A stretch of 64,000 nucleotides of DNA from Ascaphus truei (lineage: Eukaryota; Chordata; Amphibia; Anura; Ascaphidae), in contig CM071574.1 in assembly GCA_036426205.1 (NCBI GenBank), forward strand, positions 17,516,440 through 17,580,439, given 5' to 3'. The translations under genes and the position numbers were made by a program. How positions within the stretch are numbered: the first letter of the stretch is position 1; each line of letters begins with the position of its first letter. Of this stretch, positions 23,543 to 35,771 are shown piece by piece. Below the pieces are notes generated by a model, which had not been told where the DNA came from, ran no database searches, and worked only from the letters and a program-made list of their open reading frames with translations.

Positions 23543-25356
23543 GTGCTACTCCAAAAGACACCTCCCAGCATGGCTTAATTAATACGGCAATTTACGGCCT
23601 ATTCAAGTGAACATGGAAGGTTCCTAATGGAAAAAATCGCTACATAAGTCTGGTCCTTTCACTTGAATAGGGCTGCGAGTGGTGTTCCAGCACAGAAAAT
23701 GTTTTATGGAGAAGCACCGCTTGGTAATATAGCCAATAATCTCTGAAAATGTATTGAGTAATGCAAGAATAATATTTTTGGTTATTAAGCCACGGAAATG
23801 TAAGTTTCCTTTAGAATTGTTGCTCATTTTAGAATTCTGCTAAGTATACTGTACTTGTTTCTAACAAGGAGAAGTACTGTATTTGTTTTTCTCTCTGAAT
23901 CATTTGTCTATATTGTGTAATATTTCTCAACAGACAAGTTGTTTAGTATGGTAATTCTAATAGTTACACATATTATTGGCGCAGAAAATACAGGCACATT
24001 TCCAGAGCAGACCAATTAAAACAATACCAATGTTACAGTAACTTCTTCATAATAAAGAAGTTTTTATTGCACTAGTACTGTACTTTCTTATCATGTTTGC
24101 TACAGCAGATAGGCCTGATATTTTAAACTTTCCAAGGGCTAATTAATAACCTTACTTAGGGCTAGATCCACACAAGTCCGTTATTTTTGCGCTAATAACG
24201 TGCATTACTGAAATTGGGAACAGATGTTATTTTTCTTCATTTAACAAGTATCCTCAAAGCAAATGAGATGCAAAAATAACGTCCGTTCGTAAAAGTAGCG
24301 GCACTATTAACGGGGATCTTTATGTCTTACTGGCGTTCTCTAATACACTGCACATGCGCATTGGTCAAACTTTAAAGTGGGTTATTAACTCATTACGCGT
24401 GCGTTACAAAAGCTAATGCAAATCTTGTTATAATATTGAGGCATTTTACATTTGAACACTTGTTAACTTTTCCCATTATTTATAGTGTTCTTCCTTCATT
24501 TATTTTAATTGTCCATTAATAAAAATGCAATATTATTTTATATTGTTGAGGGATGCATGGATATACATCATTGTACACCATACTTAATACAGTCATTATT
24601 ACATTATATGCCATATTAGTTCACAAAAACGTATCACTGTAATCACTAAAAACTATAATCTAGTTTATAACATTTCATACATTTATATGATCGTCAATAT
24701 ATATCTTTGTATGACACGTGTAACTTTTTGTAATTAAAAGGTTAAGTCCTATAGTCATTACATTGCTTTTAAGATACTCCCAGAAAAAAACTCAATGATA
24801 TTCAAAGTCTCAGTGTTGGCATCAACAGCTTTTGGAAGGTCTGGAGGTCTGAGGATCTCTGATGATAGGTAAACTGCTCATTACCATATGATTTGCATAT
24901 GGGCACGCAAAACGTCCCTTAAAATGTATCGATCCTCTATTTTTCAGGTGAATTTGAGTACATCGTAATGCTAAGCACCTTTGGGGATACATGTCACGGA
25001 TATCGATACATAAAATGTCGATAACGTAACGCTCTAAATGTAACGCACTTCTGTGGACCCCCCTTACATTTTAAACAAAATGCGAAACTATATTTTTGTT
25101 TATTTCAAGGATAGATTTGGTGCACAATACTGTATCAGTGACAATTTTCTCTTATGTTGTGTTTGGATTAATACAATTACATTTTAAATGTCACACCGAG
25201 TGAAAGGAAAGCATAACGTACAGTACGGTACTTTGTTTAATTGGTGCAGCATTTTTAATGAAAGCTTCGTATGCTTGCGCATGTGATCTATCAAAAGATA
25301 AAGCAGGTCAATTAGAGCATTGATTAGCTGTATTTATTTGAAGCATATTATGTAAA
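23543..25356. other. Intronic sequence, mostly unassigned
   Basis: A short inverted pair CCTATTCAAGTGA / TCACTTGAATAGG occurs at about 23599-23671. Around 24160-24420 there is CpG-bearing sequence with repeated AATAACG words, perhaps an old MITE. No coding signal. Confidence 0.4.
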
Positions 25357-25362
25357 CAAATA

Positions 25363-26127
25363 TAGCCCTGGTAGGTTTGGGCTATTATTCTGTCCTCCTT
25401 CTGTGCAATAATCCCTGGTAAGGGCAGGTTTACCAGGAGCTAAGATGGGTTCTTCCCACTCACTGCAGATCAGTGAGGCAGAGAAGCAGTGCAGTCAGGC
25501 CTGTGTCCAATAAGGGACAGGGCGGGCTCTTGTTGTATCTGTTTAATGATCTGCCATTTCCTGTATTCAGTCAGTTGCTCCTACCCTGAGAGGAGGCTGA
25601 GTCTTACCTAACCGAGCTGTCAGGGACCGGCAGACTTGAGGCCCTCCCCTGGGAGAGGCTGGTTAGACTGTTCCCACTACTCTGATAGGGGGTAGTGGAA
25701 GAGCTAGCCTGCTTCCAGGGCCCTGACTGGGAGTGAAAGGCCAGGGTCATTCTGAGAAGTACTGCTTGTGTACTGTGTTCTGTACTGCTGTGTATGCTGT
25801 TTCAGTGAATGCTGTTGGTGCAATAAAGTGTTCCTGATTTATAAAGAAGCGGTTGTGAGACTGGAATCTCTCATCCGCTGGTGGGACGTTCTATTCCAGG
25901 GATTCACCCCCATATCCTGGGCCTGCAATAGATGGAGGCACTGTCACCGTGAGTACGCAACTGGGTATGTCCCCAGAAGCCTGCCTGACCTTCCCCATAA
26001 TACCATCAAGCGGGAGACTCAGGAGTCCTGTAAGCCAGCAGGTGCCCACACTATTATGCCTTGTAACCAGAGCAGCCTTTCCCCTAGGAGACCCTATTTG
26101 CGATTGGGTGGGGGAATACCCGTTACA
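25363..26127 (+). mobile_element. LTR 1 of the tandem element
   Basis: Starts TAGCCCTGGTAGG and ends ATACCCGTTACA (765 bp). AATAAA at 25822-25827 is the likely poly(A) signal. The U5 end is shared with the minus-strand LTR at 900-1665. Confidence 0.8.
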
Positions 26128-28921
26128 ATTGGAGGCACTGCTGAGATAATCAGGACAGGCATTCAGCGACGCAAAACAGAAAGATTGAAAGTATGCTTCC
26201 AGAACAAGTGCTGCTGAAAGGGGAAGTCTAGGGGTAGTCAGGAGAACGACAAACCTCGCAAAGAACGCCCTAGACTGCCCAAGGGTGAAAGGTCTGGAGA
26301 CAAGGCTATTGCTGTTCTAGTCAAACCTGAGGCGGGTAGTCAGGATGCCTAGGGGGTGGCCTGGTTAACGCAGTTAAGAGGGACCCCTGGATAGGATCCA
26401 CGATACTGGCAGCCAAGAGGGGGAGACGAGACACGAGTACTGCACAGGGAAGAGCCCCAGAGTACTACTAGCCAGTAGCCCGACTATGAACCGCAGAGCA
26501 CGTGTATGGACTGTCATCGTGTGCAGTATACAAAGAAAGAGTTTTGCCTAGCCTGGGGTATGCTGATTTTACCACTTGCCAGAAGCTACATGTATTGCAG
26601 TATTCACAAGAGAGCGAGTTCCCTGCCAAGCAGTGAGGGTTGCACTACAGTGAAAATTGTGGGTTCACCTAAGATGGCGGCTGCTATATGCGATAGGCAG
26701 CGCGGTGCGAAGAAGCTAAAATGGCGGTTCCGCCGAGTCTGGATGGCGCACGTGCTGCGTGCAAAAAGACTGTGAGCAGAGTAATTGCAGAGATTTGGCC
26801 GGGTTGGCGCGAAGCTAGAGCCCCGCCTATGTGCAGGAAGTGGCACGAAAGCAGGAGCCGCGACCCCTGCCCGTGACGGCTCAGCAAAGAATCCACGTCT
26901 GAGGTAACACCCGTGACCCTCCTCTAATCTCACCAGAGGGAGGGGTCACAGTGAAAGCCGAGTCACGCTTACTACCGAGTGCCCCTCCTCTAATCTCCAC
27001 CAGAGGGAGGGGGAATGAGAGCAAATCCCAGAGCTTTACCAACAAACTGAAGGAGGAGCGGATGCGAGCTTCCGCAACCTCAGACTGATGGAACATGGCG
27101 GGCCAGAGGAGTGAGTTACCCCTTTCTTTTGTGCCCGTGTATACATAAAGTAAGAGCAGGCGATATGGACTTTGCCTATTACTCGCTGCCAGAAGGTTTC
27201 CTGGATGTACTCTCTGATGGGATCACAAGCTTGCGGTGTTTGGGCCCTGATGTGTATGCCGGGAGAAGACCTTGTTTGGGGGCTATTTTCTTTGTGAATG
27301 GGGCAAGCCATCTTGTGTCTAGCCCGCTAATGTCTACCATTGGGGGTACAAGCCCCGATGGCTGAGACAAGGCCCGAGGACAGTTCCAGAGACCGCAACC
27401 CAAATGCTACCAGGTGAGGTGATCGAACCTGACGAGGCCAGAGACGGTCCTTGGTGTCAGCAAAGCCTGATGACCAGCGGTTATGCTATGCAATGTGGGC
27501 CATGTCGATGCTAACCCATGTGGAGGGCCCGTGCGCCCAACAAACGTTCCAGGGGGTCCGTGCACCCCGGTTCCAGAGGCGGAACTCACGATGGTGGAAC
27601 CCACGGAAGAGACAGTGACTGCCCAGGGAGGATGGGGACCGCTATCGTGTTGGTGCAGAGCGGGACCGCTCGTGCCGATTACGCTAGTGACGGCGAGGGG
27701 CCCCAATGTTATTCCCCTGCGGAGATGTCCCTACCTGCCTCGTTGGCCGACGAGTGTGATAGCAGTTCGGGGGGTGATGCGCCCTACGGCGGACCCCTAC
27801 AGCGGTGCTGCAAGAGAGAGCACCTATCTGTGATGTGGAGAGGCTCCGATGGAGGAGGCTTAGAAGAGGCCCCGAACAGGCTGCGGTGGAGGAGTCCGGA
27901 GACGAGGCCCATCCTAGTGCCTACTTCCGCTATGAAGGACATCGTGACCTCCGGTACCCGTCCTGGGATGGCGTATTCCTGTGGGGACCTGACACAAGAT
28001 GAGGCGACCTCGCGAGAGGATGACGTCACTTACAAGGCGACCTCCGGAGCGGGCTGGGACTGTTCTGCGACCGCTCCGGTGAGTAGCGCCCTCTCCAGGC
28101 GAGAAATGGACCACTACATTTACAGGGTGGTAGACGAGGGAAACTGTGGCTGTCGTGGCTGCGTCAAGCAGCCAACATCCCCTGCGGTAGGCCGTGGCCT
28201 AGTGAAGCAAGGACTTTGCCCCCGACACTGTTGCTCCTATGCCCCCGTCTCTGGCCCCTTACCCTGCCATTGCCCTGTCGCTGTCCCATCTGGTTTCGGA
28301 TACAGATACAGTCACCACGGGTCAATGGGTGAACAGGGGGTCCCCAAGCATTCACTGATTACAAGGACTGGGTGGGTTTGGTTCAGGACTCTGGGGATTT
28401 GGGTAATGATGTTGTTCATATTGTGCCTGTTGCTCGGGTAAAAACCCAATGTACCTCCAGTCTCTGACAGGTGTCAGAAATCACCAAAAAGTCATTATTT
28501 TATTTTCACCACTCAGTAGAGGGGGGAGTGAGTTTGAAATGGGTTCCATGATGAGGACAGGGATATAGTTCTGATGATGAGGAAAGATCAGACGAGGAAA
28601 ATTGGGATACTAATAGCTCCCAATAGAATTGGTATAATGAGAAAGGGTATAGCTAGTACAAGTAAATATATCCTGAGGGTAGGGTAGTAAAGGAACCTGA
28701 TCCCAGGCATTACTGTTAGTAGCGGATTCTCCACGTTGGGGATAATCCTATTATTTGTGTGTCACCACCAGAGGAGGGGTATAACCTGCAAATGTAATAA
28801 CACTGTATTATGGTGAATAATATGTCATGTTATTTTGTTTTGTATGGTTGTTCACCTGCAGGATGGATCACAAATTTAGGTCAAGTGGGGACCATTGGAT
28901 TCCACCAGAGGGAGAAGTATA
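26128..28921 (+). mobile_element. Internal region 1 of the tandem element
   Basis: Starts with a TTGGAGGCACTGCTGAGAT stretch at the primer-binding-site position and ends with the purine tract at 28907-28917. Contains one fairly long open frame (27518-28441). No retroviral or Gypsy enzyme motif is visible. It differs from internal region 2 mainly by single-base insertions and deletions. Confidence 0.75.
27518..28441 (+). CDS. Hypothetical ORF in the non-autonomous LTR element
   Basis: I do not recognise this 307-residue frame. It is Gly/Arg/Ser/Pro-rich in the first two thirds and has a short Cys-rich stretch (about residues 213-255, CGCRGC and CC pairs). It ends in a hydrophobic run (GIWVMMLFILCLLL) that could be a membrane anchor. 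The equivalent frame in the second internal copy (about 31090-31980) is broken by single-base indels into several frames. It may be a remnant of a gag or env-position frame, or chance openness in GC-rich DNA. The start Met is arbitrary, and no ribosome-context or codon evidence supports translation. Confidence 0.25.
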   Translation: MWRARAPNKRSRGSVHPGSRGGTHDGGTHGRDSDCPGRMGTAIVLVQSGTARADYASDGEGPQCYSPAEMSLPASLADECDSSSGGDAPYGGPLQRCCKREHLSVMWRGSDGGGLEEAPNRLRWRSPETRPILVPTSAMKDIVTSGTRPGMAYSCGDLTQDEATSREDDVTYKATSGAGWDCSATAPVSSALSRREMDHYIYRVVDEGNCGCRGCVKQPTSPAVGRGLVKQGLCPRHCCSYAPVSGPLPCHCPVAVPSGFGYRYSHHGSMGEQGVPKHSLITRTGWVWFRTLGIWVMMLFILCLLLG

Positions 28922-29692
28922 TAGCCCGGTAGGTTTGGGCTATTATTCTGTCCTCCTTCTGTGCAATAATCCCTGGTAAGGGCAGGTTTACCAGGAGCTA
29001 AGATGGGTTCTTCCCACTCACTGCAGATCAGTGAGGCAGAGAAAGCAGTGCAGTCAGGCCTGTGTCCAATAAGGGACAGGGGCGGGCTCTTGTTGTATCT
29101 GTCTTAATGATCTGCATTTCCTGTATTCAGTCAGTTGCTCCTACCCTGAGAGGAGCTGAGTCTTACCTAACCGAGCTGTCAGGGACCTGGCAGACTTGAG
29201 GCCCTCCCCCTGGGAGAGGCTGGTAGACTGTTCCCACTACTCTGATAGGGGGTAGTGGAAGAGCTAGGCCTGCTTCCAGGGCCCTGACTGGGAGTGAAAG
29301 GCCAGGGTCATTCTGAGAAGTACTGCTGTGTTACTGTGTTCCTGTACTGCTGTGTATGCTGTTCCAGTGAATGCTGTTGGTGCAATAAAGTGTTCCTGAT
29401 TTATAAAGAAGCGGTTGTGAGACTGGAATCTCTCATCCCTGAGTGGGACGTTCTATTCCAGGGATTCCACCCCATATCCTGGGGCCTGCAATAGATGGAG
29501 GCACTGTCACCGTGAGTACGCACTGGGTATGTCCCCAGAAGCCTGTCCTGACCTTCCCCATAATACCATCAAGCGGGAGACTCAGGAGTCCTGTAAGCCA
29601 GCAGGTGCGCCACACTATTATGCCTTGTAACCAGAGCAGCCTTTCCCCTAGGAGACCCTATTTGCGATTGGGTGGGGGGAATACCCGTTACA
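28922..29692 (+). mobile_element. LTR 2 (central) of the tandem element
   Basis: TAGCCCGGTAGG to ATACCCGTTACA, 771 bp, preceded by the purine tract and followed by ATTGGAGGC. Serves as 3' LTR of the first unit and 5' LTR of the second. Confidence 0.8.
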
Positions 29693-32494
29693 ATTGGAGG
29701 CCATGCTGAGATAATCAGGACAGGCATTCAGCGACGCAAAACAGAAAGATTGAAAGTATGCTTCCAGAACAAGTGCTGCGAAAGGGGAAGTCTAGGGGTA
29801 GTCAGGAGAACGACAAACCTCGCAAAGAACGCCCTAGACTGCCCAAGGGTGAAAGGTCTGGAGACAAGGCTATTGCTGTTCTAGTCAAACTGAGGGGGTA
29901 GTCAGGATGCTAGGGGGTGGCCTGGTAACGCAGTTAAGAGGGACCCCTGGATAGGATCCACGATACTGGCAGCCAAGAGGGGAGACACAGACACGAGTAC
30001 TGCACAGGGAAGAGCCCCGAGTACTACTAGCCAGTAGCCACGACTATGAACCGCAGAGCACGTGTATGGACTGTCATCGTGTGCAGTATACAAAGAAAGA
30101 GTTTTGCCTAGCCTGGGGTATGCTGATTTTACCACTTGCCAGAAGCTACATGTATTGCAGTATTCACAAGAGAGCGAGTTCCCTGCCAAGCAGTGAGGGT
30201 TGCACTACAGTGAAAATTGTGGGTTCACCTAAGATGGGGGCTGCTATATGCGATAGGGCAGCGCGGTGCGAAGAAGCTAAAATGGCGGTTCACGCCGAGT
30301 CGGGATGCGCACGTTGCTGCGTGCAAAAAGACTGTGAGCAGAGTAATTGCAGAGATTGGCCGGTGTTGGCGCGAAGCTAGAGCCCCGCCTATGGCAGGAA
30401 GTGGCACGAAAGCAGGAGCCGCGACCCTGCCCTGTGACGGGCTCAGCAAAGAATCCACGCATGAGGTAACACCCGTGACCCTCCTCTAATCTCACCAGAG
30501 GGAGGGGTCAAAGTGAAAGCCCGAGTCACGCTTACTACCGAGTGCCCCCTCTAATCTCCACCAGAGGGGAGGGGGAAATGAGAGCAAATCCCAGAGCTTT
30601 ACCAACAAATGAAGGAGGAGCGGATGCGAGCTTCCGCAACCTCAGACTGATGGAACATGGCGGGCCAGAGGAGTGAGTTACCCCTTTCTTTTGTGCCCGT
30701 GTATACATAAAGTAAGAGCAGGCGATATGGACTTTGCCATTACTCGCTGCCAGAAGGTTTTCCTGGATGTACTCTCTGATGGGATCACAAGCTTGCGGTG
30801 TTTGGGCCCTGACTGTGTATGCCTGGGAGAAGACCTTGTTTGGGGGCTATTTTCTTTGTGAATGGGGCAAGCCATCTTGTGTCTAGCCCGCTAATGTCTA
30901 CCATTGGGGTGTACCAAGCCCGATGGCTGAGACAAGGCCCGAGACAGTTCCAGAGACCGCAACCCAAATGCTACCAGGTGAGGTGATCGAACCTGACGAG
31001 GCCAGAGAGCGGTCCTTGGTGTCAGCAAAGCCTGTGACCCAGCGTTATGCTATGCAATGTGGGCCATGTCGATGCTACCCATGTGGGAGGGCCCGTGCGC
31101 CCAACAAACGTTCCATGGGGGTCCGTGCACCCCGGTTCAGAGGCGGAACTCACGATGGTGGAAACCCACGGAAGAGACAGTGACTGCCCAGGGAGGATGG
31201 GGACGCTAATCGTGTTGGTGCAGAGCGGGACCGCGTCGTGCCGATTACGTAGTGACGGCGAGGGCCCCAATGTTATTCCCCTGCGGAGATGTCCCTACCT
31301 GCCTCGTTGGCCGACGAGTGTGATAGCAGTTCGGGGGGTGATGCGCCCTACGGCGGACCCCTACAGCGGTGTGCTGCAAGAAGAGAGCACTATCTGTGAT
31401 GTGGAGAGGCTCCGATGGAGGAGGACTTAGAAGAAGGCCCCGAACAGGCTGCGGTTGGAGGAGTCCGGAGACGAGGCCCATCCTAGTGCCTACTTCCGCT
31501 GATGAAGGACATCGTGACCTCCGGTACCCCAGTCCTGGGATGGCGTAATTCTGTGGGGACCTGACACAAGATGAGGCGACCTCGCGAGAGGATGACGTCA
31601 CTTACAAGGCGACCTCCGGAGCGGGCTGGGACTGTTCTGCGACCGGCTCGCGTGAGTAGCGCCTCTCCAGGCGAGAAATGGACCACTACATTTACAGGGT
31701 GGTAGACGAGGGAAACGGTGTGGCTGTGTGGCTGCGTCAAGCAGCCAACATCCCCTGCGGTAGGCCGTGGCCTAGTGAAGCAAGGACTTTTGCCCCCGAC
31801 ACTGTTGCTCCTATGCCCCCGTCTCTGGCCCCTTACCTGCCATTGCCCTGTCGCTGTCCCATCTGGTTTCGGATACAGATACAGTCACCACGGGTCATGG
31901 GTGAACAGGGGGTCCCCAAGCATTCACTGATTACAAGGATGGGTGGGTTTGGTTCAGGACTCTGGGGATTTGGGTAATGATGTTGTTCATATTGTGCCTG
32001 TTGCTCGGGTAAAAACCCAATGTACCTCCAGTCTCTGACAGGTGTCAGAAATCACCAAAAGTCATTATTTTATTTTCACCACTCAGTAGAGGGGGGAGTT
32101 GAGTTTGAAATGGGTTCCATGATGAGGACAGGGGATATAGTTCTGATGATGAGGAAAGATCAGACGAGGAAATTGGGATACTAAATAGCTCCCAATAGAA
32201 TTGGTATAATGAGAAAGGGTATAGCTAGTACAAGTAATATATATCCTGAGGGTAGGGTAGTAAAGGAACCTGATCCCAGGCATTACTGTTAGTAGCGGAT
32301 TCTCCACGTTGGGGAGTAATCCTAGTTATTTGTGTGTCACCCCAGAGGAGGGGTATAACCTGCAAATGTAATAACACTGTATTATGGTGAATAATATGTC
32401 ATGTTATTTTGTTTTGTATAGGTTGTTCACCTGCAGGATGGATCACAAATTTAGGTCAAGTGGGGACCATTGGATTCCACCAGAGGGAGAAGTA
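29693..32494 (+). mobile_element. Internal region 2 of the tandem element
   Basis: Collinear with internal region 1 throughout. Differences are mostly one-base gains or losses in short runs; the long frame of copy 1 is split here. Confidence 0.75.
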
Positions 32495-33250
32495 TAGCCC
32501 GGTAGGTTTGGGCTATTATTCTGTCCTCCTGTGCAATAACCCTGGTAAGGGCAGGTTTACCAGGAGCTAAGATGGGTTCTTCCCACTCACTGCAGTCAGT
32601 GAGGCAGAGAAAGCAGTGCAGTCAGGGCCTGTGTCCAATAAGGGACAGGGGGGGCTCTTGTGTATCTGTCTTAATGATCTGCATTTCCTGTATTCAGTCA
32701 GTGCTCCTACCCTGAGAGGAGCTGAGTCTTACCTAACCGAGCTGTCAGGGACCTGGCAGATTGAGGCCCTCCCCTGGGAGAGGCTGGTAGACTGTTCCCA
32801 CTACTCTGATAGGGGGTAGTGGAAGGCTAGGCCTGCTTCCAGGGCCTGACTGGGAGTGAAAGGCCAGGGTCATTCTGAGAAGTACTGCTGTGTTTACTGT
32901 GTTCCTGTATGCTGTGTATGCTGTTCCAGTGAATGCTGTTGGTGCAATAAAGTGTTCCTGATTATAAAGAAGCGGTTGTGAGACTGGAATCTCTCATCCC
33001 TGAGTGGGACGTTTATTCCAGGGATTCCACCCCATATCCTGGGCCTGCAATAGATGGAGGCACTGTAACCGTGAGTACGCACGGGTATGTCCCCAGAAGC
33101 CTGTCCTGACCTTCCCCATAATACCATCAAGCGGGAGACTCAGGAGTCCTGTAAGCCAGCAGGTGGCGCCACACTATTATGCCTTGTAACCAGAGCAGCC
33201 TTTCCCCTAGGAGACCCTATTTGCGATTGGGTGGGGGAATACCCGTTACA
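32495..33250 (+). mobile_element. LTR 3 of the tandem element
   Basis: TAGCCCGGTAGG to ATACCCGTTACA, 756 bp, followed directly by the CAAATA duplication. Confidence 0.8.
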
Positions 33251-33256
33251 CAAATA

Positions 33257-34574
33257 TAAATCTCAAGCAATTACAGTAAGTACTGTAGTTACAGCACACT
33301 ATAGGAAATGCACAAATCTGCTCATTTTTATTTAACTGAATGCATGATAACGAGCTAGTCCTACTTTTCACATCCTCTCCTGTGTGATCCAAAGATAACT
33401 TTTGAACAGCTTCACTAGTGCAGAAATAACGGCTCGTTTTTGAAGATCTCAGCTTAGGCCAAGACCGTACATAAAAGTAATTTCATTTTCTTTGGGAAAA
33501 ATTAAGAAGAAAGAATAGTACACATATTGCTCAAAACGAATGAGGTATTATGTATCAAAGGTTCCGTGGTGTAAATTTGGGGCGTAAACAGCATGAAAAA
33601 AACCTTACATTTCAAACATATAGTTTTCATTGATATATCTTGTGCTGTGTTTTGCCTTCGTTGTGTACTGTTCTTGCACCAGAGAATCAGTGATACACAG
33701 TCACTGTTGTGCTTTTGAGGCTTCTGTGACACGGGTCGGTATTTTGGGACATTCTCGTAGCAGAAATGAAACCTCTAGGAAATTCTATTTCCTTTTCGCA
33801 ATGTAAAGTGCTTTAGAGCAGAATTAGAATAGAATAGAATGTTGCTGAATTAGAATAGAGAGTCATTCTACACTGAAAAAATGAGGCTATAACCACCCGG
33901 AATGGTACATTTGGGGGCCACAGAGGGACCCTCCACCGAAACCGACCCGCCGGCGGCTTCTAAGGTAAGTTTTACTACTGGTTGGGGTAGGGGTTAATTT
34001 AAGGGTATTTAGTGGTTAAGGTGGAATTTAATTTAAGGGATTATAGCGGTTAGGGTAGGTGGTTAATTAAACATGTTTAAGGTAAGGGCTTAGGGTTTTA
34101 GGGTAGGGGGTTTTACAGTGAGGGCATAGGGTAGGGGTCTTTAGGGTAAGAGTTAAACACAGGGACTTACCTTAGAGGTGACTGACGATGAAAGGTCCCA
34201 GAAGCGGGTGAGTAGCGGCAAAGCGCTGGCGGATATTTGTTCGCGGCAGAATGGCCACAACCAAAAGTCCTAGACCGCATAATCACCACCATTTAGGCGC
34301 TGCTTCCTACAAATGGGATATATGCCAAATTACATGTGCAATTTGTCACTTTGTGGTCTACTACTATTTTTTTTTTTTTATAATTCTGGCAAATTAAAAA
34401 ATACAATTCTAATCGTTTCCAAACCATATTATATTCTAAGATACCCAAAGCAAAGTTAAATGAAGAGAACTGAACACCATTAGTTATTTTCTGAAAAGTG
34501 CCTGCTTCATTTATATGGAAAATGGGGGTACATGCAGGTGTTTTTATCTCAGAATTATACCTGATATCAGTGGG
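33257..34574. other. Intronic sequence; G-rich TTAGGG-like tract
   Basis: About 33963-34165 is a degenerate tract of GGTTAGGGTA, GGGTAGGGG and TTAGGGTTTTAGGG words. It is not a regular telomeric array. The rest has no recognised feature; a short AGAATAGAAT microsatellite sits near 33825-33860. Confidence 0.45.
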
Positions 34575-34674
34575 GCTCAGCATAGGTGGCTCAATCAGTG
34601 GCTCAGTCTTTGACTGAGCCACTGATTGAGCCACCTGTGTTGAAGCTCGGACATCCTTAAAACCTGAATTGTTG
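34575..34674. mobile_element. Palindromic repeat family P, copy 1, left portion (split by LINE)
   Basis: GTGGCTCAATCAGTGGCTCAG and its inverse flank TCTTTGA near 34607, followed by CATCCTTAAAACCTGAATTG. The element continues after the LINE at 40109-40160 (GGGGGGTCTTGAGGACTGGA, then GTTGAGCACCACTG). Related copies are at 43065-43226 and 50514-50748. Confidence 0.7.
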
Positions 34675-34817
34675 AGGCGCATGACGCGACGGTGAGGTGG
34701 ATGGCAGCATAAGCCTTGAGCTCCGTCCCCCACCCGCAATAAAGCACGAATAAACCGCAAAAAAAATGGACCGCTGGCACTCCAAACCACCCTGATACGA
34801 GCACCAAAACTGCAGGG

Positions 34818-35771
34818 ATGGCGCTGATGAATCCCAAGAAGAAAAAGGAGGGAGACCTCCGCAAATATCTGGGCCGATCGAGCTCACGGAGCGTGGCGGC
34901 AACAATGGCGCCAGATTCGAACGCGGGCTCGGAATCGGAGCGGGAGGAAGACACCACTGAAGGGCCAGAGCAACTACCAGTCCGCCGCTGTGATTTTGAG
35001 CGGTTATACCGGGACATGAAAGCCCTTATACATCTTGAAATGCAGGACTTAAAAAAAGAGGTTCAGGGGCTCAGTGAGCGAACCGGAGCACTAGAACAGA
35101 AGGTGGCAGCCAACTCAAAACTCCTTAAAAAGTCAGACAAGCGCACTACCCACATCCAAGCACAAATAAATGAACTGGCGGACAGGCAGGAAGAAGCGGA
35201 GAACAGGAATCGCCGCAACAATGTCAGAGTGCGCGGTATCCCTGAGGCCATCACTGATGTGGAGGGATTCATTTCCCACTGGTTAGAGGAGCTGCTCCCT
35301 GACTGCCCGGCCAATGAGTGGACAATGGACCGCTGTCACCGGGCCTTGAGAAGCAGACCTGCGGCAACAGAGCAGCCCCGCGATGTAATTGCCCGGCTGC
35401 ACCACTATCGCACCAGGGATGCCATCTTCTAGAAAACCAAAGCTGCAGGAGCCTGCCGATTTGAAGAAATAAACATACAGCTTTTCCAGGATCTCTCCCC
35501 GATCACCTTAGCCAGGAGAAGGAAGCTACAGCCTATTACTAAGTCATTGAGGGACCGGGCCATCCCATATAGATGGACCTTCCCGTTTGGCCTGCTGGTC
35601 ATCAGAAACGGGAAGGCCATCTCTATGAGGGAGATAGAAGAGGGGGAAGAATTTCTCCATAAGCTGGGAATAAAGGAGAACTCCCCCAATAGCCCTCGCA
35701 AAGAGCAAGTAGAGGAGGCAGACTGGCAGGTAGTAGGGGCGACTCGAGAAAGTCGGGATGCTGTAGCCTGA
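34818..35771 (+). pseudogene. LINE ORF1 (L1-type RNA-binding protein), one internal stop
   Basis: L1-type ORF1 proteins trimerise through a coiled coil and bind LINE RNA. The frame starts at ATG 34818, with a basic and acidic leader (residues 1-55), a heptad-like coiled coil (about 58-130), then NRRNNVRVRGIPE (about 131-143), the hallmark start of the ORF1 RRM domain. A TAG at 35430-35432 interrupts it, but the same frame continues through PITLARRRKLQPI...IPYRWTFPFGLLVI, which resembles the C-terminal domain, to a stop at 35769-35771. Total length without the stop would be about 317 residues, normal for the family. The start was chosen because it gives the full N-terminal leader shortly after the element's 5' end. 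Confidence 0.8.

Larger units (their letters stand above)
25363..33250 (+). mobile_element. Tandem LTR retrotransposon (LTR-internal-LTR-internal-LTR)
   Basis: Three LTRs (25363-26127, 28922-29692, 32495-33250) alternate with two internal regions (26128-28921 and 29693-32494) of about 2.8 kb. The whole array is flanked by CAAATA on both sides (25357-25362 and 33251-33256), so it behaves as one insertion, probably expanded by unequal or LTR-LTR recombination, or duplicated in assembly. Purine tracts AGAGGGAGAAG (28907-28917, 32482-32492) precede the downstream LTRs, and ATTGGAGGCACTGCTGAGAT follows the upstream LTRs at the primer-binding-site position. The internal region is too short for gag-pol and shows no RT, integrase or protease motifs, so it is non-autonomous. 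Confidence 0.85.

Noticed and set aside
33963..34165. True telomeric array
   Set aside because: The hexamer is irregular and mixed with other words; not a (TTAGGG)n array.
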